Source: Lewinellaceae bacterium
GTDB taxonomy: Bacteria; Bacteroidota; Bacteroidia; Chitinophagales; Saprospiraceae
Assembly (NCBI GenBank): GCA_020636325.1
Contig: JACJYC010000022.1
Span: 1-64,000 of the forward strand
Reading direction: 5' to 3'
Length of the DNA stretch: 64,000 bases
Below the pieces are notes generated by a model. The model worked only from the letters and a program-made list of their open reading frames with translations, was not told where the DNA came from and searched no databases. Position 1 is the stretch's first letter. Each line of letters opens with the position of its first letter. The position numbers were made by a program, and so were the translations under genes. Positions 26,401 through 33,506 of this stretch are shown piece after piece.

Positions 26401-26963
26401 GCAGCCGGATCGTGCAGACCACCGGGTACGAAAGCCGCAGGCTGACCGATTATTCCGGGCTGGTGCGATGGAACTTCAACCCCGACTGGAGCATCAATGG
26501 CCAATACAAATGGGGGATCAAATCCAGTGATTCCGAATTTTTCAATACCCGGGATTACGAACTTCGGTTCACCGAAATGCAACCTGAATTGACCTACCTG
26601 CCTTCCCGGAAGTGGCGGGCGATTTTCAGGTTTACCCGGCGGGATGATCGCAATACCCTGCCCGGCTCGGTTGAGAAAGCGCTTCAGAACAACCTGAGCC
26701 TGGAAGCCACCTACCGCCCGCAGCAGGCGGCCTACAGCGTGCGGTTTTCCTATGTGGAAGTCGACTTCAAGGGCCAGGCCGGCTCACCCGTAGGTTTTGC
26801 TATCCTGAACGGCCTGCAACCCGGCCGCAACCTGTTGTGGAACCTGAACCTCAACCGGCAGTTATCCGCCAACCTGCAGCTGAGTTTGAGCTACGAAGGC
26901 CGAAAGACCGGAGAAGCCCGGGTGGTGCACGTGGGGCGGGCGCAGGTGACGGCGATATTTTAG
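23451..26963 (+). CDS. Large predicted outer-membrane/cell-surface protein of unknown function
   Basis: The 1170-residue protein has a signal peptide (about 1-23, ending LGAQ). The first roughly 120 residues form a separate beta domain. The region around 145-215 ([44 protein letters not shown]) leads into long stretches of alternating polar and aromatic strands consistent with a large beta-barrel, ending near the C-terminus at [12 protein letters not shown] with a terminal Phe as in outer-membrane barrels. It includes a plug-like [37 protein letters not shown] segment. Comparable giant hypotheticals exist in Bacteroidota without assigned function. The ATG follows GGAGGGACAAGTAA. The stop is continuous with the GGATGCT array. 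Confidence 0.75.
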   Translation: [1170 protein letters not shown]

Positions 26964-27388
26964 ATGCTGGATGCTGGATGCTGGATGCTGGAGGCTGGAG
27001 GCTGGAGGCTGGATACTGGATGCTGGAGGCTGGAGGCTGGAGGCTGGATACTGGATGCTGGATGCTGGATGCTGATGGTGTGGTGGACTGGACTGCCAAC
27101 TGATGCTGGAGCCTGGACTGGAGATGCTTATGCTGGATGCTGATGCTGGATGCTGGATGCTGGATGCTGGATGCTGGATGCTGGATGCTGGATGCTGTGG
27201 TGAACCGGACTGCCAACTGCCAACTGCCAACTGCAGGACTGCCACACTGAGGCTGGATGCTGGACTGATGCTGGATGCTAGATGCTGGATGCTGGATGCT
27301 GGATGCTGCTGATGCTGGATGCTAGATGCTGGATGCTGGATGCTGGTGAACCGGACTGCCAACTGCCAACTGCAGGACTGCCACACTG
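26964..27388. repeat. GGATGCT heptamer array with CAACTGC inserts
   Basis: The array begins at the stop codon (TTTTAGATGCTGG). About 40 units of GGATGCT and variants (GGAGGCT, GGATACT) are interspersed with short runs of CAACTGC and a CTGCCACACTGAGGCTGG phrase used twice. The 676-base gap 26964-27639 contains only this array, the partial composite block at 27394-27442 and the palindromic element. Confidence 0.95.
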
Positions 27389-27393
27389 AGGCT

Positions 27394-27442
27394 GGATGCT
27401 GCCCGCCGTCGCCTTGGGGCTATGGCGGACGGGGGATGCTGG
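27394..27442. repeat. Composite GATGCTGCC block (partial copy)
   Basis: It matches the first part of the blocks at 8000-8069 and 29649-29718 (GATGCTGCCCGCC then GGGCTATGGCGGACGG). As at 8 kb, it sits immediately before a copy of the palindromic element. Confidence 0.8.
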
Positions 27443-27456
27443 GTGCTTTCAGCGGG

Positions 27457-27565
27457 GACTGTTCAGAATTTTGTGTCAACCGGATTTTTAGCATGCGCAG
27501 CATGCTAAAAATTAGATCTTTGCGTCTTTGCGTCTTGGCGCGAAAACACTATTTTGAACAGTCTC
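27457..27565 (+). repeat. Palindromic dispersed element of about 105 bp, copy B
   Basis: This is the best-preserved copy. Termini are GACTGTTCAGAA and TTGAACAGTC. The central hairpin at 27485-27511 has perfect 12-base arms (TTTTTAGCATGC / GCATGCTAAAAA) and a GCA loop. A TTTGCGTCTTTGCGTCTTGG segment follows. It contains no open reading frame and fits a MITE-like or REP-like element. Confidence 0.88.
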
Positions 27566-27639
27566 TTCCAGCGCAGGACTGCCGACTTCCGACTGGCAAA
27601 CTGGCAAACTGCCCGCCGTTGGGTTTTCAATCAGGGGCT

Positions 27640-29559
27640 TCAGCCTTCCTGGTGCGGGTAACGAATGATCTTCAGCGGGATCAGCCGGGTGGTCCAGTCG
27701 CGGATGACCGCAGGACTTCTTCGAACAGGGCCTCTCGTCGGCGATTTGAGCGGCTCGGGCGGCAGACCTTCCTGGTTGAGGATATCCGTATCCAGTTCCT
27801 CGGTTGAAGCGATCAGCAGAAGGAATTCGTCGATTTCTTCGATACCCTTTTCATAGAAATGGTCTTCTACCTGAAGGAGGATGCTGCGGAAGGATTGCCC
27901 GTCCTCCAGGACTTCCTGCGCCCAGGCGGTTTGTCCGGTTTCAAGCACCTCTTTGACCATCAGGTGATTGGTGATGCCGAAATTACTATCCAGGTAAAGC
28001 AGGCTGACATATAAAGGTTTCCTGAAATTGCTGGTGACCTTGAACTGGAAGGTGGGCTGATGCCAGGCTGCGCCTTTTTGCTTGTATTCAAACGGATCCG
28101 GGTTTACCCAATCGAGCTGTTTGACAGGCATGTTATCACTGTCATTGCCGGGATCTGTCCCCTGGAAAAATTCGATCTCAAGGTCTTCCGGGTTGATTTT
28201 GGAAGTTGGGTTGGACAGCCCCAGCACTCTCCGCCAGTTAGCTACCTTTACCAGGTCGTCTGTAAATCGTTGTATTCCTGCGAGGTCCCAGCCCGGCGAT
28301 TTCCTGAAAAGCGGTTCATCACTGAATTTATTGGTAAGATAAAAAGCGCCATCTTTTATATGGATGAGATAATCCCCGTCGGCCTGTTGATTGCCTACCG
28401 TCATGACATCCGACTTGAATTGGTGAATAAAATCGCGAAACTGATCTTCAACTGTCGGCGCATTGCCGGGCGCAAGCGCGAAATTCAACCGGGAAACAAC
28501 CTGGCGGACAATTCTTGCCGGATATTGTTTATTCGGATCAAGATCATCCGCTCCGTTTACCTTGGAATGGGTCGGCAGAATTTCCGTAACCTGCACCTGG
28601 CGGCGTTCATTGATCAGTTCGAAAGTCGTTTTATGGAGGTCATCCCCGGATTGAATCCCGAAGGTACCTCCAGCATCGACAGACCACCCTACCCCCGGAC
28701 GAAAACCCACGATAAAATGCCGGTCCTTTGCGGGGCGGTTGTAAAGAAAAACAAGATTTTTATCCAAGGCCTCCCGCGTTTCCAACTGAGGCGACTGATC
28801 CAGGAACATTCCCCGCACCCGAACATTGACCCTGGCCCGCAGTTCGGAATAGGAAAGGAACGGGCTGGATTTGGACAAGGCTTCCACCAGGCTGTAGGTG
28901 AAAACACCGTTGGGTTTGCCGTCTGCGGTGATCTCCTTGGCCAGTTCGGTCGGGCTGCAGGCGCCCAGGTGTATCCTTCTGCCCAGGGGTGGGTAAAGTT
29001 TCCCCTCCGGATCCGAAAGATAATCTGTTTTACCGAGCAGGGTATCCAGGCTGCGGGGTACGCCGGGTTCAGGCACATGCCGCGTTTTCCCGGCTACGGC
29101 TTTCCGCATTCTGCCGGAATGGCAGCAATCCAGGATGGTGATAAAGGGCTGTTTCGATTTTTTACCCGCCTTCCAGATCAGCCAGGACAATTCCGCGCCC
29201 ATCAGGTCCTTGCCGCCGGGAGAGCGGCTGTCATGACAAACCAGGGATTCGCTCATACCGTCGGGCGTGCGCTTTGCCAGTTCGGGGGGCGTAGGCGATT
29301 GAGAGCCGTGCCCGGAGAAAAAGAACAGGCAGCCGTCGTCGGGCCCGGCCTGATCAAAGTGTTTGAAACCGGCGATGATGCCGTCGCGGGTGGCTGCTCC
29401 GTCCTGGAGGGGCAAGGGGTCGAATCGGTACCCGAGTTTTTCACAATGCTTTTCCAAAAATTCGACCATGAGTTGCTGGTCGTTGAGGCAGCCGTCGAGG
29501 GCCAGCCTTGGATCGGGATAGTTGTTGATGGAGGCGAACAGGGCGTAGAGGGTATTCAT
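27640..29559 (-). CDS. Caspase-family (C14) protease with C-terminal extension
   Basis: The 639-residue protein has an N-terminal caspase/metacaspase p20-like domain (about 1-260). The catalytic dyad is His84 in FFFSGHGSQ and Cys146 in ILDCCHSG, and the core starts MNTLYALFASINNYPD. The rest (about 260-639) is a beta-rich region with a DUF4384-like stretch (PTFQFKVTSNFRKPLYVSLLYLD) seen in other bacterial caspase proteins. There is no signal peptide, so a cytoplasmic location is likely. The open frame extends to 29592, but those codons come from the GGATGCT-like repeat, so ATG at 29559 is chosen. A TAATTTTG promoter and a palindromic site lie upstream, and an unknown gene is divergent beyond a short candidate RNA. 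The likely role is regulated proteolysis in stress or defence (inference). Confidence 0.85.
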   Translation of the reverse strand: MNTLYALFASINNYPDPRLALDGCLNDQQLMVEFLEKHCEKLGYRFDPLPLQDGAATRDGIIAGFKHFDQAGPDDGCLFFFSGHGSQSPTPPELAKRTPDGMSESLVCHDSRSPGGKDLMGAELSWLIWKAGKKSKQPFITILDCCHSGRMRKAVAGKTRHVPEPGVPRSLDTLLGKTDYLSDPEGKLYPPLGRRIHLGACSPTELAKEITADGKPNGVFTYSLVEALSKSSPFLSYSELRARVNVRVRGMFLDQSPQLETREALDKNLVFLYNRPAKDRHFIVGFRPGVGWSVDAGGTFGIQSGDDLHKTTFELINERRQVQVTEILPTHSKVNGADDLDPNKQYPARIVRQVVSRLNFALAPGNAPTVEDQFRDFIHQFKSDVMTVGNQQADGDYLIHIKDGAFYLTNKFSDEPLFRKSPGWDLAGIQRFTDDLVKVANWRRVLGLSNPTSKINPEDLEIEFFQGTDPGNDSDNMPVKQLDWVNPDPFEYKQKGAAWHQPTFQFKVTSNFRKPLYVSLLYLDSNFGITNHLMVKEVLETGQTAWAQEVLEDGQSFRSILLQVEDHFYEKGIEEIDEFLLLIASTEELDTDILNQEGLPPEPLKSPTRGPVRRSPAVIRDWTTRLIPLKIIRYPHQEG

Positions 29560-29564
29560 GGTTT

Positions 29565-29725
29565 CTGGATACTGGTTTCTGGATGCTGCCACGCTGAGGC
29601 GTGGTGGATACTGGTTTCTGGATGCTGGATGCTTGTTTCTGGATGCTGGATGCTGCCCGCCTTCTCCTTAGGGATATGGCGGACGGAGGATGCTGCCACG
29701 CTGAGGCGTGGTGGATGCTTCATAT
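29565..29725. repeat. Mixed GGATGCT/GGATACT array with composite GATGCTGCC block
   Basis: Units GGATACTGGTTTCT and GGATGCT lead into the full composite block at 29649-29718, nearly identical to 8000-8069. The array lies in the 5' leader of the caspase gene, unlike most arrays, which lie at 3' ends. Confidence 0.85.
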
Positions 29726-29738
29726 GGCTTTCAAAATG

Positions 29739-29746
29739 CAAAATTA
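29739..29746 (-). promoter_or_regulatory. -7 promoter element of the caspase gene
   Basis: Minus-strand TAATTTTG is an exact TAnnTTTG match. The leader to ATG 29559 would be about 170 bases and would include the repeat array. Confidence 0.5.
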
Positions 29747-29767
29747 GTTGCCAGGTTCCACTCGAAT

Positions 29768-29800
29768 CTACCAAGATCTTGGTAGGCGGCCTACCAAGAT
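29768..29800. promoter_or_regulatory. Palindromic operator-like site, three half-sites
   Basis: Perfect 18-base palindrome CTACCAAGATCTTGGTAG (29768-29785) plus a third direct half-site CTACCAAGAT (29791-29800). It covers the place where the -33 contact of the minus-strand promoter at 29739-29746 would fall, so a dimeric regulator could control the caspase gene or both directions. Confidence 0.6.
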
Positions 29801-29841
29801 TTGTGTTTTTCCGGGGTGAAATTTACCCCCAACTTTGCATC

Positions 29842-29941
29842 GTGATCTTCATCAAAACAACATTTGCAGAAAGCACTTATCCCAGGTAGAACTAAACCAC
29901 AAGGGCCGGCCGGATTGTAAAAGGTCCGGCCCGGCTTTTTT
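29842..29941 (+). ncRNA. Candidate small RNA ending in a strong terminator
   Basis: A short stretch begins after CAACTTTG (29830-29837, one mismatch to TAnnTTTG) and ends at the terminator at 29906-29941. No plus-strand gene ends upstream of that terminator. Only a 15-codon GTG-initiated frame (29842-29889) fits in between, so a small RNA or leader peptide is possible. Purely predicted. Confidence 0.35.
29906..29941 (+). terminator. Rho-independent terminator with no upstream gene
   Basis: A 10-bp stem (GCCGGCCGGA pairing with TCCGGCCCGGC, one bulged C) and 10-base loop are followed by TTTTTT on the plus strand. Confidence 0.75.
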
Positions 29942-30040
29942 AATTCCAGTAAATATAATACTTTTAGAGGATCAATGCTTTACCCCGGTCATTTGGCTAA
30001 ATTACTTTATCCTTTAATTTTTCAACTTTAACCTTGGATT

Positions 30041-30463
30041 ATGAAATTTTACAAGCCTCAGGTGGAGTTGGCCAAGATCGTCGATCCGAACGCACCCACC
30101 GAATTCGTCCTGCACTCCGTCATTTTTTGCCGGTACACCAACTACAAGGCCAACGGTTATGAAACCGATCTTACCGACCTCGAGGACGGCGTAGTTGCCG
30201 TGACCCTCAAGCTGGATCAGGACATTAACCTGCCGGAATTCGAGTTCATCACGCCGGTCGTACACACCATCAACCTGGGCGCCATCAACTTTCCGGAAGG
30301 CGACGGGTGGATCGATATCGACGTGGTCGGCGCCGTGATCGAAGAAGAAGGCGAAGGCCGGGGAACGGATACCGTATCCAAAACCACCAAACCGGGTTCG
30401 AAAACGACCGTGAGCACGGCGCATTCCACCACAAAGACCAAACCCGGGGATATGTTAATCTAG
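30041..30463 (+). CDS. Hypothetical protein, divergent from the caspase gene
   Basis: This 140-residue protein belongs to no family I recognise. Residues 1-105 appear beta-rich and acidic (FVLHSVIFCRYTNYKANGYE, VVAVTLKLDQDINLPEFEF, GDGWIDIDVVGAVI). The tail from about 106 is low-complexity Thr/Lys/Ser (TKPGSKTTVSTAHSTTKTKPG). It has no signal peptide or membrane segment. It shares the regulatory interval with the caspase gene on its other side, so a functional link is possible but unproven. A palindromic repeat starts at its stop codon. Confidence 0.65.
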   Translation: MKFYKPQVELAKIVDPNAPTEFVLHSVIFCRYTNYKANGYETDLTDLEDGVVAVTLKLDQDINLPEFEFITPVVHTINLGAINFPEGDGWIDIDVVGAVIEEEGEGRGTDTVSKTTKPGSKTTVSTAHSTTKTKPGDMLI

Positions 30464-30465
30464 TA

Positions 30466-30557
30466 GCGACGCATGATTATGCGTCGCACATGATTATGCG
30501 TCGCACAGACCCGCACAATTATGCGTCGCACAAGCCATAAGCGACGCATAATTGTGC
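30466..30557. repeat. GCGACGCAT-palindrome repeats
   Basis: A 22-base near-palindrome (30466-30487, arms GCGACGCAT/ATGCGTCGC) begins three bases after the stop codon. A partial copy follows, then a perfect 17-base inverted repeat (30513-30529 and 30541-30557, arms GCACAATTATGCGTCGC and complement, 11-base loop). It could act as a bidirectional 3'-end structure. There is no T-run. Confidence 0.85.
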
Positions 30558-30711
30558 ACCGCATAAGCCGGGTAACCGGCCGCAGCCGAAGGATAATCCC
30601 GGGCAGGCCGGCAGCAAATAAGGGGTATAAAAAGGTTATATGATTGGATAATCTGCACAGGCATACGGCCGGCGCAGTTCGATATTTTATTGTTGAATTT
30701 ACCCCATTGTG

Positions 30712-32856
30712 ATGAAACGAATTATTGCATGCTTACTGCTCTTCTCCCTTTGGAATACCGGGCTTGAAGCCAGAAAACCTGACGATCAGCGGTTGAAGAA
30801 TTGGCGGGAAATCCTGAAAAACCTGCCCAGCGACCGCGACCGCGTGGATTCGCTGGTCGAATGGTATTACCTGGACAAACCCAACCCTTTACCCCTGGAC
30901 ACCCTGTCCCAAACGGCGCTTTCCATCGCGGTAAGAAGCAGTTATCGGGAAGGCGAAGGAACAGCCCTCAATATGGTCGGGCATGTTGCCTTTGATAAGG
31001 GTGATTTTATAACCGCCGAAGTGTTTTACCGCAATAGCGCCGTTCTTCGCAAATCCCTTGGCGACAATACCGGCGCCGCCAGCAGCTACAACAACCAGGG
31101 GAACGCCCTTAAGGAACAAGGTCGATTCCAGGAAGCCGCTGATGCATACAGGGCCGGAACAAAGCTGTTTTCCACCGAAGATGATCCTCAATTAATGGCC
31201 ATATTGTACAACGGCCTGGGCATTGCGCAAAAATACCTGGGCGTACTGGATACCTCCCTGGCCAGCTTCAATACCAGCCTGGAAATAGCGCGCACCCGCG
31301 AAGACTGGCTCAACTGGGCCAAAGCGAACATCAATTTGGTCTCCTTATTGCAGGACGACCTGGGGCGGGTCGACAAGGCGGGTATGATCCTCCGGGACAG
31401 CCTCAGTTTTCTGGCTAATGACACGGATTCCGAGGAAAAAGCCCGGTATTTCATCCTGTATGCCAATTACTATTATTACAGAAGCAATCCGGACAGTGCG
31501 CTGGTCTATCTGGACAAAGCCGAAGCGCTGAAGGATTTTTTATCCCCGGGCGATCTGGCTATCATCTGGAAAAACCGCGGCCGGCAATTCCTCGAAAAAA
31601 AGGAATATGACAAGGCGTCAGCACAATTCCAGAAAGCCCTGGACATTTTTACCAAAATCGGCAATCACCGCGAAGCGACCGGCACCTATTTTGAGTTCGG
31701 CAATCTCCATTTTGAACAAGCCGGATTCAAACCCGCCTTGGATGCTTACAAAAACGCCCTGGAGGACAGCGCACACATGGACAATCCGCTGCTGGTCAGC
31801 AGAATACTATTCATGCTGGGGGAAACGTATACTGCCCTGGGCCAATATCCCCTGGCCTCAGAATACAAATCAAGGTATATCGCACTGGGCGACAGTATTG
31901 CGACCAGAAATGAAGCGGCCATGGTTTACCAGATGCAATTGGGGGAAAAGGACAGCAAGCTGGTCCTGAGCAACCTACAGCAAACCAAGGCAAAAGTAAA
32001 AACACTGAAATCGTATCTTTTTAGCGGAATAGGGATAGCTGCTCTCCTGTTAGGGCTTGCCTTTTCTTTTAATTATATTAATCGCCAGAAACGCAACCTT
32101 GCCGAACAGGAGGCCCTGTTTATCCGGCAGGAAGCTATTGAACAGATCCAACTCAAAGAACTGGAGGCCACCCACGCCCGCCTGGAGAGCGAGGAAGCCA
32201 CCCGCACCCGGATCGGTAAGGAATTGCACGACGGATTGGGCAGCATGCTCTCAACGGTAAAACTGTATTATTCCAGCGTCGAGGAGAAAATCGGCAACCT
32301 CCAGGAAGAAAGCAAGGAACGATACCAGAAAGCCAACCTGCTCCTGGACCAGGCCTGCGAACAGGTGCGCTCCATTTCACACGAAATGATGTCGGCTTTC
32401 CTCTTGAAATTCGGCCTGAAAGCCCAGTTGGAATCTTTTGCGGAAACGATCCGCGATTCCGGTCAACTGGAAGTGGAACTCGCCACGCACGGCCTGAAAG
32501 ACCGGCTCGACAGCAAGCTCGAATTCAATATCTACCGGATCGTCCAGGAACTGGTCAACAACGTGATCAAACACGCAGGCGCTTCCAAGATCAGCATCCA
32601 GGTCAACCGGTTTGAATCCATGGTCAATATCATGGTGGAGGATAACGGAAAGGGATTTGATCCCGAAGAAGCGACAAACAAAGAAGGCGTCGGGCTCAAG
32701 AACATCCGCTCACGGGTCCATGACCTGGATGGAACCACCGATTTCGAATCCGCCAAAGGCAAAGGCACCTCGGTATCCATCGACATTCCGCTGCAACCCG
32801 GTTCGCCTGGACAAAACAGATCGTCAACCTCTTCCCCCAACCCGATCAACAATTAA
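30712..32856 (+). CDS. TPR-containing sensor histidine kinase (HisKA_3 / NarX-LytS like)
   Basis: The 714-residue protein has a signal peptide (about 1-21), periplasmic TPR repeats (about 60-400; for example ASSYNNQGNALKEQGRFQEAADAY), a membrane helix (about 439-458, SYLFSGIGIAALLLGLAFSF), a coiled segment, then HisKA_3 with phospho-acceptor His near 506 in RTRIGKELHDGLGSM. The HATPase domain has ELVNNVIKHAGA (N box), VEDNGKGFD (G1) and GVGLKNIRSR. ATG at 30712 is taken over the adjoining GTG. Two NarL-type regulators follow within 10 bases, so this is a three-gene signalling operon with the kinase first. Confidence 0.92.
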   Translation: MKRIIACLLLFSLWNTGLEARKPDDQRLKNWREILKNLPSDRDRVDSLVEWYYLDKPNPLPLDTLSQTALSIAVRSSYREGEGTALNMVGHVAFDKGDFITAEVFYRNSAVLRKSLGDNTGAASSYNNQGNALKEQGRFQEAADAYRAGTKLFSTEDDPQLMAILYNGLGIAQKYLGVLDTSLASFNTSLEIARTREDWLNWAKANINLVSLLQDDLGRVDKAGMILRDSLSFLANDTDSEEKARYFILYANYYYYRSNPDSALVYLDKAEALKDFLSPGDLAIIWKNRGRQFLEKKEYDKASAQFQKALDIFTKIGNHREATGTYFEFGNLHFEQAGFKPALDAYKNALEDSAHMDNPLLVSRILFMLGETYTALGQYPLASEYKSRYIALGDSIATRNEAAMVYQMQLGEKDSKLVLSNLQQTKAKVKTLKSYLFSGIGIAALLLGLAFSFNYINRQKRNLAEQEALFIRQEAIEQIQLKELEATHARLESEEATRTRIGKELHDGLGSMLSTVKLYYSSVEEKIGNLQEESKERYQKANLLLDQACEQVRSISHEMMSAFLLKFGLKAQLESFAETIRDSGQLEVELATHGLKDRLDSKLEFNIYRIVQELVNNVIKHAGASKISIQVNRFESMVNIMVEDNGKGFDPEEATNKEGVGLKNIRSRVHDLDGTTDFESAKGKGTSVSIDIPLQPGSPGQNRSSTSSPNPINN

Positions 32857-32864
32857 ATCCGCAA

Positions 32865-33506
32865 ATGGAAACGATCAACATCATCATCGCCGACGACCAC
32901 CAGATTGTCCTGGACGGCATCCAGTCCTTCCTGGAAAAGGAGAAGGAAATTGAAGTCGCCGCCGTTTTCAAAGACGGAGCGGAAGTCATCGATTACCTTC
33001 GGGATCATACCGCCGATGTAGCCGTTCTGGACATCCGGATGCCGCAAATGGACGGCCTCGATACGGCCAGACATATCCTGAAGAACCATCCGAAAATTAA
33101 AATCTTGCTGCTCACCATGCACGATGACAGCAAATTCATTCTACAGGCCATGAGATTGGGCATCCACGGGTATGTGCTCAAGGATAAGAGCAAGGAAGCC
33201 CTCGTAGGCGCCATTCATTGCGTCTACCGCGGATCAAAATATTATTCCCTGGACCTTCAGGACAAGCTGGTTGATCCTTCCCTGCTGAACGACGACAAAC
33301 CTGAACAGGTCCGCCTGACCGACCGGGAAATTGAAGTGCTCACCCTCACCGGCGAGGCCCTTTCCGCAAAAGAGATCGCATCCCGGCTGGACATTACCGA
33401 AAACACGGTGAATGTTCACTGGCGGAATTTGCGGGAAAAACTCAAACTGACCAACGACAAGGCTTTGGTAAGGTATGCGATAAAAAATGGATATACTGAA
33501 TTGTAA
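32865..33506 (+). CDS. NarL/LuxR-type response regulator (first)
   Basis: The 213-residue protein has a receiver domain (acidic pair DD10-11, phospho-acceptor Asp56 in VLDIRMPQMDG, Thr in LLLTMHDD, Lys in YVLKDKSK) and a GerE/LuxR helix-turn-helix (about 150-210, LTDREIEVLTLTGEALSAKEIASRL). It starts 8 bases after the kinase stop and overlaps the next gene by one base (TAATG). All receiver signature residues are intact. Confidence 0.93.
   Translation: METINIIIADDHQIVLDGIQSFLEKEKEIEVAAVFKDGAEVIDYLRDHTADVAVLDIRMPQMDGLDTARHILKNHPKIKILLLTMHDDSKFILQAMRLGIHGYVLKDKSKEALVGAIHCVYRGSKYYSLDLQDKLVDPSLLNDDKPEQVRLTDREIEVLTLTGEALSAKEIASRLDITENTVNVHWRNLREKLKLTNDKALVRYAIKNGYTEL

Noticed and set aside
26964..27388. 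Possible CRISPR array
   Set aside because: The repeats are contiguous 7-base units with no spacers of constant length, and no cas genes occur in the window.
28060..29889. Open frame of 609 codons antisense to the caspase gene
   Set aside because: The caspase strand carries the catalytic motifs; the opposite frame has no recognisable features and ends with repeat-derived residues.
29835..30017. Open frame of 60 codons spanning the orphan terminator
   Set aside because: It reads through a strong terminator hairpin and has no conserved features.
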